From the NCBI RefSeq assembly GCF_002094855.1, contig NZ_ARYN01000017.1, positions 1 through 64,000 on the forward strand: DNA of 64,000 nt. The letters are read 5' to 3'. Below the pieces are notes generated by a model that was not told the DNA's origin, did no database searches, and saw only the letters and a program-made list of their open reading frames with translations. Position 1 is the first letter of the stretch; every line of letters begins with the position of its first letter. The stretch comes from Zunongwangia atlantica 22II14-10F7. GTDB taxonomy: Bacteria; Bacteroidota; Bacteroidia; Flavobacteriales; Flavobacteriaceae. Below, in pieces: positions 8,212-17,600 of this stretch. The translations under genes and the position numbers were made by a program.

Positions 8212-10764
8212 CTAATCTTTTTTATAAGCCAAAAGCCTTAACGCATTAAAAACCACCAGAAGCGTCGAACCTTCATGGATTACTACCGCCACTCCAATAT
8301 TTGCCAAGCCGAATATGGTTGAAGGTATAAGCAGGGCCACAATACCAAGGCTAACCCAAAGGTTTTGCCTGATAATCGCCTTTGCCTTCCTGCTTAAACC
8401 TATGGCAAAGGGCAGGGTTTCCAACTTATCGGCCATTAGCGCAATATCCGCCGTTTCCAGGGCTACATCACTTCCCGCAGCACCCATAGCTATTCCTACA
8501 GTGCTGTTTGCCATGGCAGGGGCATCATTAACGCCATCGCCCACCATTGCCACCTTGGATTCCTTTTCTTTTAATTCTTTTATAGCATCCACTTTTTCTT
8601 CCGGTAATAAACTACCCCAGGCATCGGTCAATCCTATTTCTTCTGCTACTGCGTCTGCTACCTTCTGGTTATCACCAGTAAGCATGATCATTCGTTTAAT
8701 TCCTATTTCTTTTAATTTTTTAAGGGTTCCCTTGGCGGCTTCACGAGGGGTATCCATTAATGCAATGATGCCTATATATTCTTCATTTTTTCGTATAAGC
8801 ATTGTTGTATTTCCACCACCTTCAAGACCACGCACTTTCGTAGCTATTTTTTCGGAAGGTGTACTCTCATCAAGCCCTTCGTACAGGTCGAGGTTACCTA
8901 TATAGATTTTATCATTGCCAAATGATGCTTTAATCCCTTTACCCAGAACTGCCTCTAAATTAGAGGCATTTGGGATTTCCTCGCCTTCCAGACGCTCTTT
9001 TCCATCACGAACTACAGCTTTGGCCAGGGGGTGATCACTAAGACCTTCCACGGCTACTGCTATTTTGAGAAGTTCATTGTCTGAAATATCCCCAAGTGGC
9101 ACCACTTGGGTAAGTTTTGGCTTTCCTTCCGTTAGAGTTCCGGTTTTATCAAAGGCTAGGGCGGTAATAACCCCCAGGTCCTCCAGAGGGCGCCCTCCTT
9201 TAATTAATACCCCGCCACGGGCAGCTCTGGCCACTCCACTTAATACAGCACTTGGGGTCGAGATTGCCAACGCACAGGGACTTGCAGCTACTAATACGGC
9301 CATCGCCCTGTAAAAGCTGGCGCTAAAGGGTTCGTCAATAACTAAAAAAGCAAACAAAAGAATCCCGACCAAAATAAGGACGGACGGCACAAAATATTTT
9401 TCAAATTTATCGGTGAGCAACTGGGTAGGCGATTTTTGAGTCTGAGCTTCGTTAACCAGTTTCACCAATCGGGAAAGCGTTGAATCTTTGGCTGCTTTGA
9501 TAACTTTAATCTCCAAAGTATTGTTCCCATTGATCGTTCCGGCAAAAACGCGGTTTTCATCTTTAATATCATCTACCTCTGAGTAATCCTTCTCAACATC
9601 TTCTACGGGAACTTTATCTACCGGTACACTCTCCCCGGTTATTGGAGCCTGGTTAACACTACTCTGCCCATCTACCACTACGCCATCTGCAGATATTTTA
9701 CTATTTGGTTTCACCACAATGATATCCCCAATATTGAGTTTTTCGATACCAACTTCTTCCGTTTTACCATTTTTCTTAACCAAAGCTGTTTTTGGCGCCA
9801 GTTCTGCCAGTGCAGCTATAGATTTTCGTGCTTTGTTCATTGCATAATGCTCCAAGGCATGCCCCAGGCTAAAGAGAAATAATAACAAAGCTCCTTCAGC
9901 CCATTCCCCAAGAATAGCTGCTCCTATAGCTGCGACCAACATGAGAAAATCAATTTCAAATCCACCTTTGGCTACGGTCTGTATGGCTTCTTTTGCTGTA
10001 AAGTAACCTCCAAAAAAGTAGGCACCTATGTATAGGGATAAGCTGACCCATTCCGGTATTGATGTTACGTAGGACAAACCAAAACCAATACCCAAAAGAG
10101 CACCACAAATAATAGCAAAAATAAGTTCGGTGTTTTTCCCAAAAATACCTCCGTGGGCGTGGGAATGTTCTTCCCCGGCCCCGTGGCTATCCGCTTCTCT
10201 ATGATTCTGGAGATCAGTATCTTTATGCTTTTGTTCTTCTATATCCCTTACCTTTTCTTTATTTAAATTTTGAGGATTCTTTTCGGCAGATTTAAAGCCC
10301 TTATTCTCAGCAGAGGAGCTTTTTTTAACTTGTAGGTTTTCTTTTTCGAGCTTTGTAGTTATCTCATCAAAACTTGTTTCCCGTTTATCATATTCTAAAC
10401 GGATCATTCCTCCGGCATTGGCGGAAGCTTCCAAAACACCATTGATATTCAACAGACTCTTTTCTATAGTCCTTGCATGCCGGGTATGTCTAATCCCCTC
10501 AACCTCTATAAGCAAATGTCCATATTTCGCGGTAATTTCAGCCCCGGTTCTTTCTGCCAATGATTGAATGCGGTCAATAGAAATTATATCCGGATCGTAA
10601 TGAAAGCACAATTGTGGCACCGTATCTTCCTGATCATCCGCTATGTGGACTTTTTCAAGGCCATTTTCGGCTTCCAGTTCCTTAATTAGCCTTTCCACAC
10701 AAGCGTCTTTTTCATTAGGTACCTGTGGAAGGATTACGGGAATTTTGATTTTTAGTTTTTTCAT
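8212..10764 (-). CDS. P1B-type heavy-metal ATPase, SPC subtype (P1B-4-like)
   Basis: 850 residues. Residues ~1-155 hold two degenerate HMA-like folds without CxxC. A His-rich linker (HSHAHGG, ~195-205) precedes the membrane domain. TM6 has Ser495-Pro496-Cys497 rather than CPC, and a late segment reads HEGSTLLVVFNALRLL, both typical of P1B-4 ATPases that export Co2+ (also Zn/Cd). The phosphorylated Asp539 lies in DKTGTLTEGK; TGES, GDGVND and the HP motif (SDHPLA) complete the machinery. It uses ATP to pump divalent metal out at the inner membrane. Upstream, the remnant of a SpoIIAA-like gene reads in frame into this ATG; I keep the ATG at 10764 because the protein starts normally there. Confidence 0.92.
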   Translation of the reverse strand: MKKLKIKIPVILPQVPNEKDACVERLIKELEAENGLEKVHIADDQEDTVPQLCFHYDPDIISIDRIQSLAERTGAEITAKYGHLLIEVEGIRHTRHARTIEKSLLNINGVLEASANAGGMIRLEYDKRETSFDEITTKLEKENLQVKKSSSAENKGFKSAEKNPQNLNKEKVRDIEEQKHKDTDLQNHREADSHGAGEEHSHAHGGIFGKNTELIFAIICGALLGIGFGLSYVTSIPEWVSLSLYIGAYFFGGYFTAKEAIQTVAKGGFEIDFLMLVAAIGAAILGEWAEGALLLFLFSLGHALEHYAMNKARKSIAALAELAPKTALVKKNGKTEEVGIEKLNIGDIIVVKPNSKISADGVVVDGQSSVNQAPITGESVPVDKVPVEDVEKDYSEVDDIKDENRVFAGTINGNNTLEIKVIKAAKDSTLSRLVKLVNEAQTQKSPTQLLTDKFEKYFVPSVLILVGILLFAFLVIDEPFSASFYRAMAVLVAASPCALAISTPSAVLSGVARAARGGVLIKGGRPLEDLGVITALAFDKTGTLTEGKPKLTQVVPLGDISDNELLKIAVAVEGLSDHPLAKAVVRDGKERLEGEEIPNASNLEAVLGKGIKASFGNDKIYIGNLDLYEGLDESTPSEKIATKVRGLEGGGNTTMLIRKNEEYIGIIALMDTPREAAKGTLKKLKEIGIKRMIMLTGDNQKVADAVAEEIGLTDAWGSLLPEEKVDAIKELKEKESKVAMVGDGVNDAPAMANSTVGIAMGAAGSDVALETADIALMADKLETLPFAIGLSRKAKAIIRQNLWVSLGIVALLIPSTIFGLANIGVAVVIHEGSTLLVVFNALRLLAYKKD

Positions 10765-11017
10765 ATCCTTAGTTATTTGTATCCAGTTTTTTGCTTGTTC
10801 CTTATCCTGAAGGTCAAAATATTTGACTTCTGAACCGGTAAAGAAATGAGTAGCTTTAACGACCCATTCCTGCTATTTTTTTCGCCTACAAATTTTATGA
10901 CTTTTTTCGATGATATTGTGGATTAGCGGATGGGTTTTTTATATCCTTCTTCGTGATTCTACCATTGATTTTAGCAGCAATCAAGTTTTCTTTTTCTATG
11001 TCCAATACCTATATCAT
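10763..11017 (-). pseudogene. SpoIIAA-like gene, decayed by several mutations
   Basis: Minus-strand fragments match the intact copies at 194-550 and 12110-12469 in order: MI*VLDIEKENLIAAKINGR (codon 3 CAG changed to TAG), then after a frameshift HPLIHNIIEK (compare HPIIHAILDK), then a deletion of roughly 40 codons covering the WYFEMENF region, then KVIKFVGEKK, a one-base loss in an A-run with TGG changed to TAG, and finally QEWVVKATHFFTGSEVKYFDLQDKEQ. The native stop is lost, so the tail runs in frame into the ATPase ATG at 10764. No functional protein can be made from it. Confidence 0.85.
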
Positions 11018-11041
11018 TTTTTCAATTTTATAGGGTTTATA

Positions 11042-11803
11042 TTAATTTAAGTGTATCTCCAAATACTCCAGAGCCTCAGGCATATCCAACTCGCGGGTTC
11101 CGTTCCCGGTTCTGATAAAGAAATGCGAACGATCGCCCAAATTCAAATACACAGGTTTTTGTGATTTGTGAACCCTTACATAACAGATATCCTTTTCTTC
11201 GAATTGGTAAAAGGCCACTTTAACCAAAGGGCAAAAATGAGTGCCGAACTTGAGGGACACCAATTGCATTATATATTGCTCAAACCCGTCCTTGCCAGGT
11301 TTTTTTAAAGTACCGCAATCCTGTTCCAGCCCCAGAATACTACCTTCATCATCAATTCCGATAATTAAATGCCCTTCTTGGGTGTTCATAAACCCGGCAA
11401 TTGTTTTTGCTATTACGTCCTCCAAAGCCTTATTCGGTTTAAACTGCCTCAAATCCCATCTCAAGGTAGATTTAAATTCTACTTGCTGGTTTTCTCCTGC
11501 CGCAATCAGCTCCCTGATCTCCTCCAGCTTATCTCTTCTTCCGGTCAATTGAAATATTCTTTGCCTGACCATAAACATAAGCGACAAGGCAATGCCCAGC
11601 AGTCCAAATAGCAATTTGATGATGGCTTGATCCAAATCCCATGAACTAACTTCCTGCTGATATGAAGCAAGCAGAGATTTCCACCATTCGCCATTACCTC
11701 CCTGCATGTCATACATGTGGAGTGAAATAACCAGGGGCTGTATTATAAATAAGCCAAGGGCTAATCCAATGAATATAAAAACAAATACTTTGCGTTTTTT
11801 CAT
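11042..11803 (-). CDS. Membrane-anchored AlbA_2 (Schlafen-like) domain protein
   Basis: 253 residues. Two membrane helices (about 5-27 and 58-80) precede a cytoplasmic AlbA_2/Schlafen-core domain (~95-250) with the family marks GENQQVEFKSTLRWD, IAKTIAGFMNTQEGHLIIGIDDEGSILGLEQD and C-terminal HFFIRTGNGTREL. AlbA_2 domains bind nucleotides or nucleic acids; many are in DNA/RNA-binding regulators. The membrane-tethered form is short and lacks the C-terminal ATPase and winged-helix parts found in longer relatives. It lies in the metal island between the dead SpoIIAA gene and a SHOCT protein. Confidence 0.8.
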   Translation of the reverse strand: MKKRKVFVFIFIGLALGLFIIQPLVISLHMYDMQGGNGEWWKSLLASYQQEVSSWDLDQAIIKLLFGLLGIALSLMFMVRQRIFQLTGRRDKLEEIRELIAAGENQQVEFKSTLRWDLRQFKPNKALEDVIAKTIAGFMNTQEGHLIIGIDDEGSILGLEQDCGTLKKPGKDGFEQYIMQLVSLKFGTHFCPLVKVAFYQFEEKDICYVRVHKSQKPVYLNLGDRSHFFIRTGNGTRELDMPEALEYLEIHLN

Positions 11804-11817
11804 TTTTACCTTCTTTT

Positions 11818-11860
11818 ATAAGCCATAGGTGCCATCGCTTTCGATGCCTGTGCCTTATAA
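11818..11860 (-). repeat. Imperfect long inverted repeat between genes
   Basis: TTATAAG...GCATCG on the minus strand faces CGATGG...CTTATAA across a short AAAG loop, with mismatches and a bulge in the arms. It fills most of the 57-bp gap between the SHOCT gene and the AlbA_2 gene. It may act as an attenuator, a terminator or an mRNA-stabilising hairpin; there is no T-run of note after it. Confidence 0.4.
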
Positions 11861-12079
11861 CTACTTCTTCTTATCCTGAAGGACTTTCTTCTTTTGTTCA
11901 AATTCCTCATCGCTTATCTCGCCCCGGGCGTATCGTTCTCTCAGGGCTTCCATAGCCTTATCCTTCCGTCTATTTTGTCCCGGGGTGGGATAAGGAATTA
12001 AGAATATCCAAAAGATGAGGATTATCCAAAGCCCCCACCATATCCAGTGCATTCCCCCAAAATTCCAGTTGTCCATCAT
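11861..12079 (-). CDS. Small membrane protein with SHOCT domain
   Basis: 72 residues: a Trp-rich membrane helix (MHWIWWGLWIILIFWIFLIP, about 10-30) followed by the SHOCT motif (AMEALRERYARGEISDEEFEQKKKVL). SHOCT is a short C-terminal helix pair thought to mediate oligomerisation; the whole layout is a common one in metal-resistance islands of Bacteroidota. Co-directional with its neighbours. Family call firm; role unknown. Confidence 0.8.
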   Translation of the reverse strand: MMDNWNFGGMHWIWWGLWIILIFWIFLIPYPTPGQNRRKDKAMEALRERYARGEISDEEFEQKKKVLQDKKK

Positions 12080-12109
12080 AATCTTTCTGTTTAAATTTAT
12101 TTAACTTTT

Positions 12110-12469
12110 TTAATGATTTCCTTTCTCCATCCATTCCTTGGCCAAATGTTTTTCTTCAAGGCTAAAGAATTTAATATGTGCCTTTGTAAAGGGTATCAAA
12201 ACTTCGGTAAACTGTTCCTGCCATTTTGTAATTCCCACCAATGCAACCTTTTTAACGCGTTCTTCATTCGGAAGTTTCAGTTCAATGCCCTTCCAATACG
12301 CACTTGCAGTCCACCCCTCAAAATTTTCCATTTCAATATACCAGTATACTTTATGGTTTGCCTGTATATGGTTTTTTAATTGAGATATCAAATTGTCATA
12401 ATCGGTAGCATCCAATCTATTTTGAGCTACCATATATACCTTGTTTTCTTTTTTATAAATTTTCATCAT
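12110..12469 (-). CDS. SpoIIAA-like (STAS-fold) protein, second intact copy
   Basis: 119 residues sharing with the 194-550 protein the layout WYIEMENFEGW in the middle, ALVGITKWQEQFTEVLIPFTKAHIKFFSLEEKHLAKEW at the end (motifs separated here only for reading). It is a soluble, cytoplasmic SpoIIAA-like/DUF3478 protein. It lies 26 bp downstream of the Fur-type gene at 12496 on the same strand, suggesting co-transcription with that regulator and the efflux genes upstream of it. Function unknown. Confidence 0.8.
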   Translation of the reverse strand: MMKIYKKENKVYMVAQNRLDATDYDNLISQLKNHIQANHKVYWYIEMENFEGWTASAYWKGIELKLPNEERVKKVALVGITKWQEQFTEVLIPFTKAHIKFFSLEEKHLAKEWMEKGNH

Positions 12470-12495
12470 TGTTCCAATTTTTTAAATCAAAAAAC

Positions 12496-12918
12496 TTAAT
12501 CCAAGTCATTGCTACATTTCTCACAGACTCCCTTAGCCACCAGATTAATATCCTCTGCCACGTAACCTTCGGGCAGATTTATCTGAGGGATTTTATGTTC
12601 TGTAAGGCACACGGTTTCCCCGCAACTATTGCAATGAAAATGTAAGTGAAGGTCGTTACCCACCTCGCATTCACAATTGTCTTCACACAGGGCATATTTA
12701 ATGATGCCGGTGCCATCCTCAATTTGATGCACAATTCCTTTTTCTTCAAATGTCTTCATAGTACGGAAAAGCGTACTCCTTTCCGAGCTTTCGAAATCTT
12801 TCCCAAGGTCGCCTAAACTAATGGCCACATTCAATTGTGCCAACCGTTTATAGGTCATCAGGCGCATTGCCGTAGGGCGGATGCCTTTGCTTTCTAACTT
12901 TTTTACTATTTTTTCCAT
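12496..12918 (-). CDS. Fur-family metalloregulator, second copy
   Basis: 140 residues; winged helix (KGIRPTAMRLMTYKRL ... RSTLFRTMKTFEEKGIVHQIEDGTG) and dimerisation domain with metal ligands (CECEVGNDLHLHFHC) and CxxC pairs (CNSC, CEKC). About half identical by eye to the 7748-8176 regulator. It differs by an extra cluster of cysteines (CEDNCECE) before the His motif, which may change metal preference. It lies downstream of the Czc efflux and PII-like genes, which it may control. Confidence 0.9.
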   Translation of the reverse strand: MEKIVKKLESKGIRPTAMRLMTYKRLAQLNVAISLGDLGKDFESSERSTLFRTMKTFEEKGIVHQIEDGTGIIKYALCEDNCECEVGNDLHLHFHCNSCGETVCLTEHKIPQINLPEGYVAEDINLVAKGVCEKCSNDLD

Positions 12919-12942
12919 TGGGCGTAAAAGGGTTTAGAAAAT

Positions 12943-13272
12943 TTAACGCTTTAAGGATTCCCCGGTTTTTATCTTGAAAGCATCTTCAATGTCAGACAAA
13001 TAAATGATGCCATCACCTGGATCCGGTGTTTTCCCGTTTTCCAGGATGATATTGATAGCCGATTGTGCTTCTTCATTTTGACATACCAGTTCTAACTTTA
13101 CCACCGGGCTGTCGGTTACACGGAAATCTAAAGAAGGTGATGCGCCTTTTGCTTTAAATGCTCCGGTACCTTCCCCCTGAGACAGCGTCATACTTTTGAA
13201 TCCGCTTTCGCTAAGGGATTCTATCACTATTTGAACCCGTTTTGGCTTTATAAATGCTTTTATTTCTTTCAT
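12943..13272 (-). CDS. PII-family signalling protein associated with metal efflux
   Basis: 109 residues with the PII ferredoxin-like core: MKEIKAFIKPKRVQIVIESL, a T-loop region (GEGTGAFKAKGASPSL) and the B-loop-like GKTPDPGDGIIYLSDIEDAFKIKTGE. The T-loop has no uridylylated Tyr, so GlnD control is unlikely. Genes of this kind recur beside CusA/CzcA RND pumps in Bacteroidota and Proteobacteria and are suggested to sense nucleotides or metals for the pump; that link is inference from context. It sits downstream of czcB in the same direction. Confidence 0.85.
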   Translation of the reverse strand: MKEIKAFIKPKRVQIVIESLSESGFKSMTLSQGEGTGAFKAKGASPSLDFRVTDSPVVKLELVCQNEEAQSAINIILENGKTPDPGDGIIYLSDIEDAFKIKTGESLKR

Positions 13273-13367
13273 TACTGTGGTTTTAATTTAGTATTAAGGA
13301 TGAACCCTCTGGAATTTTAATCAAGACAAACATTTAACAGAGAGTCCATCCATCTATTTTTTTTAAT

Positions 13368-14618
13368 TTAATGACCATGGGAAGTCTGGCTTTTCTGCAT
13401 TTCAGAGACCAGATAATAGGCATTATTATAAGCAACCAAAGTACCTTCAGGCAGAGGCTCCAGCAGTTTAATTTCAACCCAACCATCTTCAGTTATTCCC
13501 GTTCTTACCTGCACCGGTTTCAATTCCCACTCGGTTTCACCATCTTCCTGGTGTTTTTGGGCCGTAAAGATGTAGGGATTTCCTTCTTCTTCAATTATTG
13601 CTTCTTCCGGTAAGGCAGGAACAGCTTCTTCACCCGTCCTGATTTTTCCGTTTATATACATCCCCGGAATTAGAAAATCTTCTTTATTATCGATTTCTGC
13701 ATGCACATGTACCGCTTTGGGGTTTTGTTCAAATTGTTTCCCCACTGAATAAATTTCCCCGGTTAAATTACTGCCTGGAACCGATTCCAGTGTAAACGCA
13801 ATCTTTTGGCCTTCTTTCACCTTATAAATATCTTTTTCAAAAACCATTAGATCGGCATGAACATGTTCATTATCAACTACCATAAACATGCTGGTTTGCG
13901 GCTCCACATACTGTCCTATCTGCACCAGTACTTTTTCTATATAACCTCCAATTGGGCTTACTACCGGAATATATTCATATAATTCACCGTCTCTAACCTG
14001 GGAAGCATTTAGGTTTAACTGGCGTAATTGTGATTCGTACCCCCGTACTTCACCTTGTACAGACTGGTAATCGGATTGGGTCTGTTGAAAAGTTTTTCCA
14101 GATCCTACCTCTGCTTCATATAAACGTTTCTGTCTTTCAAATTCCTTTTCCAAAAATTGCATCCTACTATATGCATTAATATAATCAGACTGCATTCTGG
14201 TTAAATTTGGGTGAGAAAGATAAGCCAACACCTGACCTTTATTTACCTTATCCCCCTCAATAACCTTTATAGAAGTTATATTACCGCCTAAAATTGCCGT
14301 AACGGTAGCTTCATATTGTGGCGGCACTTCTAACTGGCCATTGGCTTCCACAATACCGGACAAAGCTTTTTTAGGTAAGGTATCTACTTTGATGCCCAAA
14401 CTATTGAATTTCATCTCTGAAAGATGTACTGAACGCATCCCGCCTTCTTCTTCACCGTGTTCTTCATCTCCTTCCTCACCGTGATTTTCACCTTCTTCGG
14501 TATTAGTAGTTGCAGTTTCACTGGAAGCGTCATCCCCTTCCTCAGGATTTTCTTTACATCCAAAGAATATGCTGAGCGTTAAGGCAAGCATTAAAATATT
14601 TATTGATCTTGTATTCAT
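13368..14618 (-). CDS. czcB: CzcB-type periplasmic adaptor lipoprotein of RND efflux
   Basis: 416 residues. Lipobox LSIFFGC (about residue 21) makes it a lipoprotein. Residues ~25-60 are rich in Glu and His (ENHGEEGDEEHGEEEG), a probable metal-gathering stretch. Then a membrane-fusion protein: lipoyl half-motifs (TVTAILGGNITSIKVIEGDKVNKGQVLAYL ... VVSPIGGYIEKVLVQIGQYV), a coiled-coil hairpin between them, and a beta-barrel domain. It links the inner-membrane pump to the outer channel. It is 22 bp downstream of czcA. Confidence 0.92.
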   Translation of the reverse strand: MNTRSINILMLALTLSIFFGCKENPEEGDDASSETATTNTEEGENHGEEGDEEHGEEEGGMRSVHLSEMKFNSLGIKVDTLPKKALSGIVEANGQLEVPPQYEATVTAILGGNITSIKVIEGDKVNKGQVLAYLSHPNLTRMQSDYINAYSRMQFLEKEFERQKRLYEAEVGSGKTFQQTQSDYQSVQGEVRGYESQLRQLNLNASQVRDGELYEYIPVVSPIGGYIEKVLVQIGQYVEPQTSMFMVVDNEHVHADLMVFEKDIYKVKEGQKIAFTLESVPGSNLTGEIYSVGKQFEQNPKAVHVHAEIDNKEDFLIPGMYINGKIRTGEEAVPALPEEAIIEEEGNPYIFTAQKHQEDGETEWELKPVQVRTGITEDGWVEIKLLEPLPEGTLVAYNNAYYLVSEMQKSQTSHGH

Positions 14619-14640
14619 ATCGATTTTCTTATTTTAATTT

Positions 14641-17600
14641 TTAATTTGAATTCTTAAGGTAATATTCCAGTTGGTAACGGCTGTCGAGATAATCGTTAAA
14701 AGCACTCCAGGCATTTACTTCGATTCTAATGGCATCTCTTATATTTTGAAGGAAGGTTACGTAATCTATAGCACCTTCCTTAAATGCTAATACCGACCCA
14801 TCCTGTTGTTCCTGTGCTAAAGGAAGCGCTTCATCCCTATAATAATTCCATGAGTTTCTCCATTTGATGTAGTCTTCCCGCATATTTTTATAGGCGATTT
14901 CCAGTTCGAGTTTATCCTGGTAAAAGTTTTGCTCTGCAATCTTTCGATTCACTTGTGCTTCCTGGGTACGGCCTAATTCCGGCCCAAAAAACAGTGGAAT
15001 TTGAATTCCTATTTGATATTGAAAGAAACCCGATTGCCCGGCTATTTCCTGCCTACCGTATTGACCCTGAAATTTGGGCAAAAATTCAGATTTTCGTTCT
15101 CTGGTAACCGCTTTTGCCACGTCAATTCTTTGTTCTGAAACCTGTAGTAAGGGATGATTTTCAAGAGACTCTACCAGAAAGTTTAAAGGTTCATCCAATG
15201 CTTCAGCAGGCAAATCTGGTACATCGTAAATTGTGTCACTAACAAACCATAGGTTTAAGCGCTGTATTGATTTCAGGTAATCTCGATAAGCTTGTTCTAA
15301 CTGTATTTTCACCTCATTCCCCTGATTTGAGGTGGCAAGATATTCCAGTTTAGAGGTAGCTTCTGTCTCATACCTGATTCTAGCCGCCCTTTCAATATCT
15401 TCGAAAATAGAATCCATTTTCTTATATACCTGATACCTCTTTTTACTTGTATAAACAGATGTCCAGGCCCTGCTTACTTCACGTTCAATTTCAATAGTAG
15501 ATAGCTCTAAGGCATTTTCAGCAAGTGCCACCCTTTCTTTCTGTAGTTTTAACCGGGGCACTATTCCGAAAATATCGATGCCTTGTTGTTGGACGCCAAT
15601 TTGGGTATAGATCCCATCAGAGCCATTTCCTACTTCTTCTTTTCCTGTAAAGATTTGGGTGTTTCCAAAATCAAAGGCGGTTTTGCGCAATACTTCCTCA
15701 CTTTCAATTTCGAGCTGGGCAGCTTGGAGCTGTGGAAAATTTTTGATTGCCATTTCTTTTGCATCCTCCAAACTAATTGTTTGTAAAGAATCCTGTTGTG
15801 AATATTCAGATGACATTGCATCAGATTGTGCATTTACAGAAAAGGTTCCGCCTAAAACTAAGCCAATTATCAAAATCGTAGCTAAAGATCGCGAATTGGA
15901 AGAACCTAGTTTATTCTGTTCTTTTTTCTCTCGTTTTCTTTCTACAAGGGTATATAGTACTGGTAATACAACCAGCGTAAGCAGTGTAGCTGTAAGCATC
16001 CCACCTATAACCACCGTAGCAAGTGGTTGTTGAACTTCTGCACCGGCTGATGTGGAAAATGCCATTGGTAAAAAACCGAAAATATCTGTTGTTGCTGTTA
16101 ACATAATAGGTCGTATTCGTTCTTTGGTTCCTGTAAAAATTCTATCTTTTATACTGGTTACTCCTTCTTCTTTTAAAGAATTGAATCTATTTATTAGTAC
16201 CAGCCCGTTTAAAACTGCAACCCCGAATAATACAATAAAACCTACCCCAGCAGAAATACTGAATGGCATTCCCCGCAACCAAAGGGCAAAAACACCTCCA
16301 ATGGCAGCGAGGGGTATGGCTATATAGATCATGACAGATTGGGAAAACGATTTTAGGGCAAAATATAGAAGAACAAATATCAAGAAAAGGGCAATGGGTA
16401 CAACAATTATCAAGCGGTCCTTAGCACTCTGAAGATTTTCGAATTCCCCCCCATAAGTTATATAATACCCGGGAGGTAATTCTAATTCTTCATCTAATCT
16501 TTGCTGAATATCATTAACGACTGACTCTACATCCCTTCCCCGGGCATTTACACCCACATAGGTTCTTCTGTAGGTATCATCTCTCGAAATTTGCATAGGG
16601 CCCGGAACATATTCGATATCTGCTATTTCTTTTATCGGTACCTGAGTTCCGTCGGGAAGATCGATATACATTCCACGCAAGTCATCAATATTCTTTCTAT
16701 GTTCTTCATCAAATCTTACTACTAAATCGAATCGCTTTTCTCCTTCAAAAATGACTCCTGCGGTTCCTCCCGCAAAAGCAGTACTTATATAATCATTTGC
16801 TTTTTGGATATCCAGGCCATATTGAGCAATTTTATCACGGTTAAATTTCACGGTCATTTGTGGCAGCCCAGATGTTCGTTCAGGATTAACATCTCCTGCT
16901 CCAGGTACGGTCTGGATAATATTAGCCATTTCCTGTACCTTTTCCGACAACACCCCCAGGTCCTCTCCATATAGTTTAACCGCAATATCTTCTCTAACCC
17001 CCTCTAATAATTCGTTGAACCTTAATTCTACAGGTTGCGTAAACACAAGGTTTACCCCAGTAAGTTCTTTATTGAGTTTTTCCTTGATTTGCGCTATAAG
17101 TCCTTCTTTAGTTTCAGCGGTTGTCCAATTATCCTTATCTTTTTCAAGAATCAGGTACATATCTGCGATATCCATCGGCATTGGATCTGTTGGGATGTCC
17201 GCTACTCCAATTCTTGCTGTTGCTGTTTTAATTTCAGGAAAATTTTCTAGAAGGATATTTTCTATTTTTTTGGAAACTTCAATAGACTCTGTTAATGAAC
17301 TTCCTGGTCTGATTAAAGCCTGCATTGCAATATCCCCTTCATCCAGTTGAGGCACAAATTCTCCTCCCATTCTGGAAAAAAGGAAACCGGCTAATACAAG
17401 TAGAACAGCAGCAGCACCTACAACAATGAGCTTCAGTTTTAATGCCCCTTTCAGTAAAGGCATATATACCCTTTGTATTCCACCAATTATCTTATCACTT
17501 ATCCTTTCCAGCCAGCGTTCAAACCTTCCAAACCAGTTCTTTTTATTCTGAATGGGTTTCATAAATAGGGCAGACATCATAGGGACATAGGTAAGGCATA

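Noticed and set aside
8315-8905. 196-codon plus-strand frame
   Set aside because: Antisense shadow of the P-type ATPase gene, which has all its motifs on the minus strand.
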